A stretch of 64,000 bases of DNA from Fulvivirga sp. M361 (GCF_007097395.1 NZ_VKDC01000009.1:248001-312000); one strand, 5' to 3'. Positions 8,614-17,778 are shown, numbered from the stretch's first letter. Program-made: numbers and translations. Notes: generated from the letters alone by a model not told the origin.

Positions 8614-9585
8614 ATGCATAAAATGAAAAATATATTACTATTGAGCATAGGGCTAGTAATATTAGCACCAAAAGCCTATGGCTGTGATGTCTGCGGATGT
8701 AAGCTGGGTGGGTATTCCATGGGTATACTGCCCCAGTTTGACAATCATTTCATAGGCCTACGCTATAGCCATGCCAGTTTTAACGCCTATATTGACAACC
8801 GGCTGACGGAAGATGAATTTTCTAACGATACCTACCGGAGAATAGACCTGATAGGCAGGTACAGCCTGTCTTCCAAGGTGCAGCTCAGCTTTATGTTGCC
8901 CTTTATCAGTAATGACATGGATGGTAATGTGCAATCCGTGGAATCTCAGGGCATCGGTGACCCGATGGTGTTAATAAACTATAACCTGTGGAATAACGCA
9001 GATAATCCGGGTTCACTTTGGAACCATTCCTTGTTGGTAGGCGGAGGCATAAAACTTCCTTTTGGTGATGATGACAAGTTAGATAATGATGAACTCATTA
9101 ATCGCAACTTTCAACTGGGAACCGGAAGTGTGGATTATGTATTCTCACTGAACTATGCTGTGCGCAGACAAAACATAGGCCTGAACCTGGAGTCTGCTTA
9201 TCAGATCAATGGTACCAATGATGTAGATTATACCTTCGGCAACCAGTTTAACGCCAGCTTATATACTTTTTACTGGTGGCAAAGGCCAAATTTTGTGCTG
9301 TTACCGTATTTGGGAGGCTATTTCGAAAAAGCCCAAAAGCATTACGATGGTGATATTGAACAAGTCAATACAGGTGGCAAAGCGCTTTTTGCTACCACAG
9401 GCCTTCAACTGATGGTAGGGCGGTTTATGCTGGACGCCAGGTACCAGGCACCACTGTATCAACAATTCAACGCAGAAGAAATTGTGTCTATTGAATCTGA
9501 CGACCGCTACACAGTCGGGGTGAATTTTAGCATCGGGAAAAGGAAAAAATCAAACCGGAAGAATATAGATAAGCTTTACAACTGA
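8614..9585 (+). CDS. Outer-membrane beta-barrel protein with N-terminal CDVCGC motif
   Basis: Signal peptide ending near KAYG, directly followed by CDVCGC (Cys24, 27, 29 from the first ATG) and LGGYSMGILPQF. The rest consists of alternating beta strands (HFIGLRYSHASF, VQLSFMLPFIS, YTVGVNFSIG) typical of small transporter-like outer-membrane barrels in Bacteroidota. A second ATG at 8623 would also keep the signal peptide. The mature N-terminus with three closely spaced cysteines could bind a soft metal. Between mbnH and the second CGGxC protein, it may be the channel or surface site of the system; this role is inferred from context. Confidence 0.7.
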   Translation: MHKMKNILLLSIGLVILAPKAYGCDVCGCKLGGYSMGILPQFDNHFIGLRYSHASFNAYIDNRLTEDEFSNDTYRRIDLIGRYSLSSKVQLSFMLPFISNDMDGNVQSVESQGIGDPMVLINYNLWNNADNPGSLWNHSLLVGGGIKLPFGDDDKLDNDELINRNFQLGTGSVDYVFSLNYAVRRQNIGLNLESAYQINGTNDVDYTFGNQFNASLYTFYWWQRPNFVLLPYLGGYFEKAQKHYDGDIEQVNTGGKALFATTGLQLMVGRFMLDARYQAPLYQQFNAEEIVSIESDDRYTVGVNFSIGKRKKSNRKNIDKLYN

Positions 9586-9606
9586 TCGATAAGGAATTCT
9601 CATGCT

Positions 9607-10014
9607 ATGAATGGACCCATGAACAACCCAAAAAGGATACTTTCTGTTGTCCTGGTCATTTTATTAATGACCAATGCCTTGCTGGTGCCATTCATCTACC
9701 TTGATTTTAATTTGAGAAAAGATTTCATCGCGCGTGTACTTTGCCGGAAAAAAGAGGAGCCTATTACCGTTTGTGGGGGCTCTTGTTACCTGAAAGAGCA
9801 ACTCAGGAAAGTAACGGAACCACAGGGTACAGAAACAAACCGACATAAGTCGACGCCGGAAACATTCTTCTACTATGAAAAAATAACCCCCATTAAGTAT
9901 TCCACACACCTATTTTCTTACCTCTTTCACCGACAAAAGCACCATCACTCCTATTATACTTCTCATTTTTTATCTGCTATATTCCGGCCTCCCCGCAGCT
10001 ATTTTTTCTGCTAG
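9607..10014 (+). CDS. Small exported/membrane-anchored protein with CGGxCYL motif (copy 2)
   Basis: Paralog of the protein at 6174: hydrophobic segment (residues 11-31), FIYLDFNLRKDFIARVLC, EPITVCGGSCYL (Cys46, Cys56, Cys60) and the C-terminal IFRPP. It additionally has a His-rich stretch (HRQKHHHSYYTSH) before the end and a terminal Cys. An internal ATG at 9619 is an alternative start. Its position immediately before the TonB receptor mirrors copy 1 immediately before mbnP, as if each heads a sub-module. Function unknown; metal handling is inferred from cysteines, histidines and context. Confidence 0.72.
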   Translation: MNGPMNNPKRILSVVLVILLMTNALLVPFIYLDFNLRKDFIARVLCRKKEEPITVCGGSCYLKEQLRKVTEPQGTETNRHKSTPETFFYYEKITPIKYSTHLFSYLFHRQKHHHSYYTSHFLSAIFRPPRSYFFC

Positions 10015-10099
10015 CCGAACTACCACCCCGGACCATAACCAATCGCCCGGCTTCAGAAGGTAGAAAACACACTTTATTCACATGATCTGAAACCACAAA

Positions 10100-12517
10100 A
10101 TGAACAGACTATACAGGATGGTAGTTGGACTTCTTTGTTTCATTACCTTATCCCAAGCTCAAAATGTCACCGGAAAAGTGACGGAAAACAATGGTGAGCG
10201 TATCGCCAATGCTACGATTGCCGTATTGAATACAAACCACGGAACAGCTACGGACGAAGAGGGTAATTTTCAATTAACCCTTCCCCCCGGTGCTTATACC
10301 CTTTCCGTAAGCGCTATAGGGTATGCTTCGGCCATAGAGCCTATTGTCGTGGACACCAGTAACACGGTCGTAAACATTCCATTGGAAGAAAGCTCTACCA
10401 CGTTGGACGAGGTAGTGGTAAGCGCGCAACGTACTGAGCAGAACATTATTAAAACCCCGGTATCTGTAACATCACTTTCTTCCCGAAAGATAGAAGATAC
10501 CCGGATCTGGGAGTTGGAAGATTTAAATGCACTGGTGCCCAATTATTACTATGGGGAAATCGGCGTTGGATTTCAACAAATTCAGAGCATACGCGGTATC
10601 TCAGTGTTCAGCGAAAATCCTGCGATAGCTACCTATATCGATGGAGTGAACCAACTCGATATTTTAGCGAACGGATTTCAGTTGACGGATATAGAAAGCA
10701 TTGAGGTACTACGAGGGCCGCAAGGCACCCTTTTCGGAAGAAACGCCATGGGTGGGGTGATCAACATTGTGACCAAAAAGCCTACCAATAAGACGTCAGC
10801 CCATGTACAGGTGAGTGCTGGTAACCTGGGACTTCAGCGTTATGCCTTTGGTGTGAAGGCGCCGCTGCTGAAGAATAAACTTTATGTTGGGCTGACCGGA
10901 CTTTATCAGTCACATGAAGGCTTTTTAAGGAATGATACTACCGGTACCGTGGATATACAGCCTGGTGCACAAGGGGCTAGGGTGGGTGACGAAACATCGT
11001 ATTACGGTAATCTGCATTTGAAATGGTTAGTCAATGACCGCTTTGATGCAGCTTTAAACGTTAAAGCACAGCTAGACGATTCTGATGCCAGTAATTTCTT
11101 CATTTACCAGGCGAACGACAGCCTGGCAAAAGCGAATCCTGATCAGGTACGGTTGGGTAGGGTGGGTGAGCACAGGAGGGATGTGGTGAACACCGCCCTT
11201 TCTATGAATTATTATACACCGGATGTTACGTTATCTTCTACAAGTACCTATCAGATGATAGGGTTATCGTACGATAACATTTATGAGGCTAATCCCGGGT
11301 TCGGAGGTACATTTTATGCCTCTCATAAAGACGGTGACTTCGGGGTACGGTCCGAACCGCAAAAGGTCTTCACACAGGAGTTAAAGATCACCTCAGCAAA
11401 TGAAAAAACCGGACTCAACTACACGGGTGGTGTTTTTTATTTTAATCAAACGGCTTTTGAACCCACTACGAACATCGGGATCAACTATGGCCCGCTGGTA
11501 GGGCCTGTTTTCGTTCCCGGATATACCGCTGATACCTACGTGGTTTTTAAAAACAATGGTGAAAATTATGGTTTTGCCGCTTTTGGCCAGTTGTCTAATG
11601 ACATCACGGACCGGCTGACCCTTACGGCAGGTTTTCGCTATGATTATGAAAAAAGGGAGAATACCTTCAATGGATTTGGAGACCTGATCTACCAGGGAGG
11701 GGAAGAAATAGAATTCAAACAGGACACCTCTTTAAGTGTTGACTTCAGCGCCTTTTCTCCAAAGGTGGCCTTATCATTCAAGCCCAGTAAGACGTCCAAT
11801 GCCTACTTTAGCTATACAAGAGGCTTTCGGGCAGGAGGGATCAACACCCAGCGCATTCAGGACGTTGACCTGACTTTTGACCCGGAATATTCGGATAATG
11901 TGGAAGTGGGATACAAAGGAAATTTTCTGCAAAACCGATTGTTCTTCGCCTCCACAGCCTACTACATCCATTGGGATGATATCCAGTTTTTTAACCAGGT
12001 GTCCCCTAACGTATTTTTAACGGACAACGTAGGCAGCGCTATTTCTTACGGACTGGAACTGGAAATGTCAGCCATTCCGCTGAAAAACTTACAGTTTGAT
12101 GCCGCCTACGGGGTAAATGAATCCGAGTATCAGGATTTTACACTAAACTCAGGCGGAGAAACAGTACAGTTAGAAGGAAACAGACTGGCCAACACACCGA
12201 CCTCTACCCTCTTTTTGGGAATGCAATATGACGTTCCTCTGTTTTTTGACATAAACTTAATGGGGCGCTTAGAGCTGCGGCGAACGGGTGAGTTGTTTTC
12301 CGATAGGGAGAATGACCTTGTCATTGACCCATATCATCTCGTCAATACCAAATGGGGGATTTCGTACCGCAACCAACTGGACGTGTCCTTTTGGGTAAGA
12401 AACCTGGACAACCAACGCTACATTGCTTATGCCTCCCCCAGCACTATCGGGGGTAATCGAAATTCACTGAGCTCTGCGCCGAGGACTTACGGAATTACAT
12501 TTACCGCAAAATTTTAA
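10100..12517 (+). CDS. TonB-dependent outer-membrane receptor
   Basis: An 805-residue receptor. Signal peptide to about residue 20; a carboxypeptidase-regulatory-like domain at about 22-105 (VTGKVTENNGERIANATIAV), usual in Bacteroidota receptors; a plug domain starting LDEVVVSAQRTEQ and containing IEVLRGPQGTLFGRNAMGG; then a barrel ending in a C-terminal Phe (ITFTAKF). These proteins import scarce chelated ligands using the TonB/ExbBD energy system. No SusD partner is present, so a metal chelate or other small ligand fits better than a glycan. Its position after mbnP/mbnH suggests a copper complex, which is inference; siderophore receptors have the same architecture. Confidence 0.88.
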   Translation: MNRLYRMVVGLLCFITLSQAQNVTGKVTENNGERIANATIAVLNTNHGTATDEEGNFQLTLPPGAYTLSVSAIGYASAIEPIVVDTSNTVVNIPLEESSTTLDEVVVSAQRTEQNIIKTPVSVTSLSSRKIEDTRIWELEDLNALVPNYYYGEIGVGFQQIQSIRGISVFSENPAIATYIDGVNQLDILANGFQLTDIESIEVLRGPQGTLFGRNAMGGVINIVTKKPTNKTSAHVQVSAGNLGLQRYAFGVKAPLLKNKLYVGLTGLYQSHEGFLRNDTTGTVDIQPGAQGARVGDETSYYGNLHLKWLVNDRFDAALNVKAQLDDSDASNFFIYQANDSLAKANPDQVRLGRVGEHRRDVVNTALSMNYYTPDVTLSSTSTYQMIGLSYDNIYEANPGFGGTFYASHKDGDFGVRSEPQKVFTQELKITSANEKTGLNYTGGVFYFNQTAFEPTTNIGINYGPLVGPVFVPGYTADTYVVFKNNGENYGFAAFGQLSNDITDRLTLTAGFRYDYEKRENTFNGFGDLIYQGGEEIEFKQDTSLSVDFSAFSPKVALSFKPSKTSNAYFSYTRGFRAGGINTQRIQDVDLTFDPEYSDNVEVGYKGNFLQNRLFFASTAYYIHWDDIQFFNQVSPNVFLTDNVGSAISYGLELEMSAIPLKNLQFDAAYGVNESEYQDFTLNSGGETVQLEGNRLANTPTSTLFLGMQYDVPLFFDINLMGRLELRRTGELFSDRENDLVIDPYHLVNTKWGISYRNQLDVSFWVRNLDNQRYIAYASPSTIGGNRNSLSSAPRTYGITFTAKF

Positions 12518-12538
12518 CCACTCAGAAACTTTCTTAAA

Positions 12539-13414
12539 ATGAAAAATTTAAAATACTCCCATTATTTTCTATGGACCACCCTAGCGATAACAGGCACATT
12601 GAGCTGCAAGCCTCCCCAAACGGAGGAAACAGGCCCTGCAAATACCACAAAAAAAGAAGCTACAGGAGCGATAGAGATCACGCCGGAAAATCATGATGAT
12701 AAGATGAGCAGTGTTTTGGGTACGCCAAAACATAACATCCGGTCCATTGGCATTTTAGTCTACGACGGTGTCAATATCCTTGATGTTATGGGTCCGCGAT
12801 ATGTATTGGGTCAGGTCATGGGCGCTAAAACGGAATTGATAGCTGTCAATCCAGGGAACATCAAAACGGTGATGGGCGTGGAGCTGGTACCTAACACCGT
12901 TATGGATTCGGTAGATCAGTTAGACATACTGGTGGTCCCCGGAGGTTTTAAAGGGACCCTACTTGGCGCTTACGACAGTAGAATACATCAATGGATCAAA
13001 AAGATAGATCAGACGTCAACCTATACCACGTCCGTCTGTACTGGCGGTTGGATATTAGGCGCCGCAGGCTTGCTCAAAGGCCGAAAAGCGACTACTAACT
13101 GGTACCAGGCAGAAGAAATGTTAAAAAGATATGGGGCCACTTTCGTTAAGGAACGCTACGTAAATGACGGTAAGTACTGGACTTCGGCCGGGGTTACGGC
13201 AGGTATGGATATGTCGCTGGCCATATTAAATGATCTGTATGGCGAGAACTATACCCAGGCCGTGATGCTGGACATGGAGTACGATCCGGCACCACCTATC
13301 AAAGGCGGCAGCCCTGAAAAGACTGTCCCGGAGGTATACCAGATGATGGAAGCGATGTACGCTATGGGGATAGTGCCATTGCTGGATAGCTTGGATGGGG
13401 TGATTGGGAAGTGA
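12539..13414 (+). CDS. DJ-1/PfpI-family lipoprotein, isonitrile-hydratase-like
   Basis: Lipobox GTLSC (Cys23), then a linker and a DJ-1/PfpI fold from about residue 66: IGILVYDGVNILDVMGPRYV, LDILVVPGGF, and the nucleophile elbow SVCTGGWILGAAGLLKG with Cys167. The stretch RKATTNWYQAEEMLKRYGA and SAGVTAGMDMSLAIL resembles isonitrile hydratase (InhA) and the sensor domain of GlxA-type regulators. It lies 21 bp after the TonB receptor and is the last gene of the cluster. Substrate is unknown; hydrolysis of an isonitrile copper chelator would fit the context but is speculation. A second, more distant DJ-1 lipoprotein is at 58560. Confidence 0.82.
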   Translation: MKNLKYSHYFLWTTLAITGTLSCKPPQTEETGPANTTKKEATGAIEITPENHDDKMSSVLGTPKHNIRSIGILVYDGVNILDVMGPRYVLGQVMGAKTELIAVNPGNIKTVMGVELVPNTVMDSVDQLDILVVPGGFKGTLLGAYDSRIHQWIKKIDQTSTYTTSVCTGGWILGAAGLLKGRKATTNWYQAEEMLKRYGATFVKERYVNDGKYWTSAGVTAGMDMSLAILNDLYGENYTQAVMLDMEYDPAPPIKGGSPEKTVPEVYQMMEAMYAMGIVPLLDSLDGVIGK

Positions 13415-13723
13415 CCGTATGCCCAATGACATCAATGTACTGAGCACGTAGCTAAGGTCTATTGCTACTTGACTCTCTTCGGGTTCTTGTAAGGGGCTTG
13501 AGGAGGGGGTTACTTTCTATTTGAGTTCGGGATGCTCAAACTCGCATTAGAAATACTAAATCTTAAAAGAAAATGGGAGCGCATTACACTTTGCTAAATG
13601 CGCTCCAGAAGGAAGACGAAAAAGTAGCGATGCCGGAGAAGCTTTTGGGGGTAAAAAGTAAGTCTGAATTTATTTTACCTGATTGCAGCAACCTTTGTAC
13701 GTAATTCCGTCAACTTATGGATG
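13415..13723. other. Intergenic region with a degenerate B-repeat
   Basis: No gene is seen. Bases 13500-13560 (TTACTTTCTATTTG, then GCATTAGAAATACTAAAT) are a decayed copy of the first half of the B repeat described at 30584. The rest has no recognised signal. Confidence 0.4.
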
Positions 13724-14037
13724 TTAGTGTTTATTGACATCCATTAACTTTTCGATCAGTTGAGCTGGGTTTTGCCTGTTGTCCCAGATAAGCAAGAGTT
13801 TAAGACATGCCGTATAATTCCGATAAAACAGACAGACGGATTTGTGAATTAGCAGTTGACGAAATTCACTGTTCTTGAAAGCCGGAGCAGATCAGGGTTC
13901 TTTTGAATCCGGGATATTCGATAATCCCGCTGATTAAGGAATTGGTCGGTTACTTGTTCATTCCAAAGTTCAGTGATGAAATCCGAGGTTTGTTGTAATG
14001 ATTTTCTGGCTGTTGGGGTCCAGATGACTTTCTTCAT
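13724..14037 (-). pseudogene. parE: ParE/RelE-type toxin, frameshifted
   Basis: From the ATG at 14037 the frame reads MKKVIWTPTARKSLQQTSDF, a standard ParE/RelE opening, up to residue 62, where it stops at 13849. One frame over, the missing half is present and ends at 13724: EFRQLLIHKSVCLFYR, then LLLIWDNRQNPAQL, which is the conserved ParE C-terminus (FY-R and WDNRQ-P). A single-base deletion around 13870-13880 explains it. Joined, the protein would be about 103 residues, normal for the family. The antitoxin gene overlaps its start by one base and is intact. The toxin is probably inactive unless the frameshift is an error or is bypassed. Confidence 0.85.
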
Positions 14038-14243
14038 TATCTATTCAGAATGTCTCTTGAATTAGTATGTTCAACGCAGTCATCCGGACTTTCAGAATCT
14101 GAAATCTTGAGCAGTTCGACTATTTCCCTGGGGAGGTCATCAAGTGAAGCCTTTCGGAAACCTTCCATTTGATCTATTACCGTTTCATCATCCAGGTTTG
14201 TGATCCAGTTAATGAGGGAGATCTTTCTCTGTTCAATTGACAT
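14037..14243 (-). CDS. Antitoxin of a ParE-type addiction module
   Basis: A 68-residue acidic protein beginning MSIEQRKISLINWITNLDDE and VIDQMEGFRKA, the pattern of Bacteroidota antitoxins that precede ParE toxins. Its stop and the toxin start share one base (TAATG), so translation is coupled. It would bind and neutralise the toxin and repress the operon. Since the toxin is frameshifted, the antitoxin may now be a stand-alone regulator or simply a remnant. Confidence 0.75.
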   Translation of the reverse strand: MSIEQRKISLINWITNLDDETVIDQMEGFRKASLDDLPREIVELLKISDSESPDDCVEHTNSRDILNR

Positions 14244-14336
14244 ATATGAAAGTTAATAATTTTGCGTCCGGAAGTCAATTAATACCAAGTTTCCATATCA
14301 AAGCGCTGTAATTTGGACCCGGTTAACTTTGTTCGC

Positions 14337-14374
14337 ACTGGTGGTAGGTTATGCGCAGCGTTCCTACCACCAGT
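14337..14374. terminator. 12-bp perfect hairpin after the adhesin gene
   Basis: Arms ACTGGTGGTAGG (14337-14348) and CCTACCACCAGT (14363-14374) are perfectly complementary, with a 14-base loop. It lies 36 bp beyond the stop of the reverse-strand adhesin gene, where a transcript end is expected. There is no strong T-run on either side. Confidence 0.6.
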
Positions 14375-14409
14375 TCATTGGACAGATTATGACGAACCCC
14401 CTTTGGTTT

Positions 14410-17400
14410 TTAGTTGTCGCTAATCAATAGCTTCCCCGCTTCGAGCATCCTGGCGTTGACAAATACTTTGTACCAATACATGCCCTGAGGCAGGTCACTG
14501 CGATATAAAATGATTTCTCGTGTTCCTTCTAAATGCCTTACTTCGTTGCCCAGGGCATCAAAAAGTAATACCTGTAGTCTTTCATCAGTTTCGATGGCAC
14601 TATTCAAACGGAAGGTGGTAAAAGAAGAGAAGGGATTAGGGTGGACCGTCATCTGCACCATAATGTTTTCATAGGATACCGCAATAGTCTTGGAGTATTC
14701 AAAAGCACCATCAAAATCTGTTTGTTTAAGACGATAGTAAGATACTCCATGAACAGGGAACTGATCTGTGTACGTATAGTTTAAAAGTTGGCTACTATTA
14801 CCCGCACCCTGCACAACTTCCAATGCCTGGAAGTTACTGGCATCCATACTTCTTTCAAGGGTAAAAAAGTCATTGAAAAGTTCAGTGGCCGTTACCCATT
14901 TCAATTCAACACTGTTTTTATCCGATGCCACTTTGGCCTCAAAGCTTACCAGTTCCACAGGCAGGGGAGCAATGCTGACGGTAACCGTTTGTAATTGCTC
15001 TATCGAGCATGTAATAGGGTCAGTGTCGGTGCCCAGTACATTAAAAGTTGTAGTAGAAGTTAAACTCCCTGTGGGCAGTAATATTGTGCCACCGGTACCA
15101 ACTACGGCTGAGCCAATAGTTGAATCATCAGCATCATTTCTTAGCTGATAGCTCACGTTTACTTCAGAGTTAGCAACTTCTATCGTAGTAGATCCTCCTG
15201 AACCTAAATTATCGTTGGTACTGGTTATACCACGGTCATTAAACGGATTGGGATAAACCGTAATGGCTGCTGTATTGGCGTTTAGCCCTGAGCATGAGGT
15301 GTCAGGGATCTTTTTAGCTTCTATCTGGAGTGTCTCGGAACCAGTGAGTGTAAATGAGTTAAACGTAATAGACCCACCGGTGCCCAGCAAGGATGAACTG
15401 CGGTCCGTGGTATTACTGTTATCTCTTAAGGTATAGATGACACTGGTCTCAGAATTTGTGAGTTGTACCTGGGCAGATGTGCTTGCACATATCTCATTGG
15501 TAAGAACGTTCACCGTCCGGTCGGTTAATGGAGCTGTACAAGATACCGTGACCGTATTGGAAACTGCACTTTCTGTATTTCCTGCTTCCGTGGCAGTAGC
15601 GGCAAGTGTACCGCCTGCATACAAGTCAAAATTAGCGGCGCTGAGTCCACTCAAAGTCCAGTTGCCTCCTGATACTGAAGTCGTACCCAGAGATATTCCA
15701 TCGATATAAGTGGTAATAACTGTCCCGTCAGCAGAGGCAGATGTTCCTGTTACTGAGGTTCCGCCTTCACTGTACGATCCGGAAATCACCGGCGCGGTAC
15801 TATTGGCCAGAACGGTGACCGGCGAAGAGAGTAAGCTGGTACTTTTACCGGTAGTGGTAGCGGTGGCGGTAACTACTTCTCCGGTATTCAATGTTGGTAC
15901 GGTTATAGTCCAGTTTCCATTGGCATCCACGGTGCCAGTGTTTTGCGAGGCACCATCCACAAATACTTCTATTATTGTTCCTGAATCTTCTGAGCTGGTA
16001 CCTGAAACACTTGTTGACCCATTAGGAATGGGGCTTGTCACGGATGGAGTACCGGACTGTTCAGTGACAGAGCGACTGGCTGCCCCTGATATACAACTTC
16101 CTGAACTGAATGCCCTTACCTCAATCAGGCTGCCCAGACTGAGGGATAAGGTCGAAAAGGTCCAGTTTCCTGATGTAGCGGTAGTAGTGCTTTGTTGGAA
16201 GCCATCGATATACAGGTAAATCGTGGCATCTGTTGTGGCCGTACCGGCGATACTGGATGTGCTTGTTTCTATAGGATTTGTCGAAATAACAGGAGTTGCC
16301 TCCGTGCCTGATACCCCTGACCCTCCACCATTCAGGCATATATCCGAACTTCCGTCATCCGCAAATTGCGGAGTAGATTCACATTTGCCAGTCTCCACAG
16401 CGGTGATCCAATAGCTGCCTGCCAGGCATTGTAAACCTCCTGCGGAACAGCCTCCGCTGGCACTGCAATTATAGAGGAAAGTTGGATTGGCAGGATTACC
16501 TGCGTCGTAATCTATCGTAGTGGTCAGGCTGGTTACTAATCCTCCATTATTGTAAATATTAATGGTAGTACCCGATAAAGCGTCGACTACATAGCCTTCA
16601 ATACCCTTACGCGAAAAACAGATTATTGTAGGCTGAGTGCTGCATACACTTCCTACGATTACCTCGTCGGCATTTAAAGATTCCGATTCACTGATAACGG
16701 TGGCGGTGGCGGTAAGAACGTCATTCACCACTAAAGCAGGCAGGCCCGACAGTGTCCACCCTCCTCCTGATACGGTGGTCGTGCCCACGGACATATTATT
16801 AACAAAAACTTCAATAATAGTACCGTCAGCTTCTACAGATGTACCGCTAACACTGGTATCACCTCCGTTTACTGGTCCGGTAATGGCAGGTGTTTCGCTA
16901 CGGATGGGAGGGAAGCCGCCGTTAATATCTATAGGTGAAGTAGGTACCTGTCCCAGAATGATCTCTTCCCAAATATTTTCCAGGTTTCCTCCAAAGGCAT
17001 TGTTATCAACACCTCCCACATCAGAAACACCCCCTGTAATGCCGCTTTGTGTACTGATGACCGTATTGGATGCTGCGCGTATGGCGGTAGAAGTGGATAT
17101 ACTTGGGAAGAAGGTTGTTATCGTAGCAAAAGGGATATAGAAGTCATAAAAATAATCAGGATCAGAACAGGTAGTTGAAAAGGCAACAGACTTTTGAGCA
17201 TAATCATCATAGGCCAATGTGGTCTGCAAAGTGGGGCTTGTGCTTCCATCTACATCATATAACCTGACTCCAAAATTAGTCACTAACTGGATCTCAATTT
17301 CAAACCCGGGGTTACCGACCACATAGTTAGGATCTGCCTGGGAGCCGCTGCTGCCAAATCGATTGTCCGTATCAATAAGGACACTGTAGCCTTTCGAATT

Positions 17401-17778
17401 GGGGCCAAACCCCCCTAGTCTGAATCGAAAAAGCCAGTTATCAGCTCCATCCAGGAAAAAAGCAGAGGAGTATTTTGTACCATCGTCCGCAAAATCGGTA
17501 AAACCACAACCCGGCCCGGTTGCTACATCGTTGCCAGGTTCAACAGATGGTACGGTTAATGGCTGGAATGGAATTTCGCTCTCACTGTTATCATTTACAC
17601 TAAAGCCACCATTACCAGTTGATACATAACCATCGCCGTTAGGATCCATAACGGCCGCTCCGGCTACACTGGCCGGGTCAACGATGAGCCCCGGGGTCTG
17701 GCCGAAACAGGAAGCGATTCCAAAAAGCAACAAGACAAGACTAAGCAGACAATTCTTTTTCATTCCTTTCAGATTCAT
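14410..17778 (-). CDS. Large secreted repeat protein with T9SS type A sorting domain
   Basis: 1122 residues. Signal peptide (LLSLVLLLFGIASCFGQ), then a DPNGDGYVSTGNGG calcium-loop-like stretch and a region of about 250 residues resembling family-9 carbohydrate-binding or DOMON-like folds. At least four Ig-like repeats follow, recognisable by SVSGTS-(E/A)-DGTIIEVFVDG and GNWT(L/I) (about residues 300-345, 500-545, 575-620, 660-705). Next come two cysteine-bearing units and a C-terminal T9SS domain (VHPNPFSSFTTF to GKLLISDN). It is exported through the outer membrane and anchored or released at the cell surface. Likely an adhesin; ligand unknown. An internal ATG at 17763 is an equally good start. 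Confidence 0.8.
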   Translation of the reverse strand: MNLKGMKKNCLLSLVLLLFGIASCFGQTPGLIVDPASVAGAAVMDPNGDGYVSTGNGGFSVNDNSESEIPFQPLTVPSVEPGNDVATGPGCGFTDFADDGTKYSSAFFLDGADNWLFRFRLGGFGPNSKGYSVLIDTDNRFGSSGSQADPNYVVGNPGFEIEIQLVTNFGVRLYDVDGSTSPTLQTTLAYDDYAQKSVAFSTTCSDPDYFYDFYIPFATITTFFPSISTSTAIRAASNTVISTQSGITGGVSDVGGVDNNAFGGNLENIWEEIILGQVPTSPIDINGGFPPIRSETPAITGPVNGGDTSVSGTSVEADGTIIEVFVNNMSVGTTTVSGGGWTLSGLPALVVNDVLTATATVISESESLNADEVIVGSVCSTQPTIICFSRKGIEGYVVDALSGTTINIYNNGGLVTSLTTTIDYDAGNPANPTFLYNCSASGGCSAGGLQCLAGSYWITAVETGKCESTPQFADDGSSDICLNGGGSGVSGTEATPVISTNPIETSTSSIAGTATTDATIYLYIDGFQQSTTTATSGNWTFSTLSLSLGSLIEVRAFSSGSCISGAASRSVTEQSGTPSVTSPIPNGSTSVSGTSSEDSGTIIEVFVDGASQNTGTVDANGNWTITVPTLNTGEVVTATATTTGKSTSLLSSPVTVLANSTAPVISGSYSEGGTSVTGTSASADGTVITTYIDGISLGTTSVSGGNWTLSGLSAANFDLYAGGTLAATATEAGNTESAVSNTVTVSCTAPLTDRTVNVLTNEICASTSAQVQLTNSETSVIYTLRDNSNTTDRSSSLLGTGGSITFNSFTLTGSETLQIEAKKIPDTSCSGLNANTAAITVYPNPFNDRGITSTNDNLGSGGSTTIEVANSEVNVSYQLRNDADDSTIGSAVVGTGGTILLPTGSLTSTTTFNVLGTDTDPITCSIEQLQTVTVSIAPLPVELVSFEAKVASDKNSVELKWVTATELFNDFFTLERSMDASNFQALEVVQGAGNSSQLLNYTYTDQFPVHGVSYYRLKQTDFDGAFEYSKTIAVSYENIMVQMTVHPNPFSSFTTFRLNSAIETDERLQVLLFDALGNEVRHLEGTREIILYRSDLPQGMYWYKVFVNARMLEAGKLLISDN

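Noticed and set aside
15710-17140. Long forward open frames opposite the 1122-residue adhesin gene
   Set aside because: They mirror the Ser/Thr/Val/Gly-rich repeats of the reverse gene and read as low-complexity Val/Ser/Pro text without domains. The reverse frame has a signal peptide and T9SS tail.
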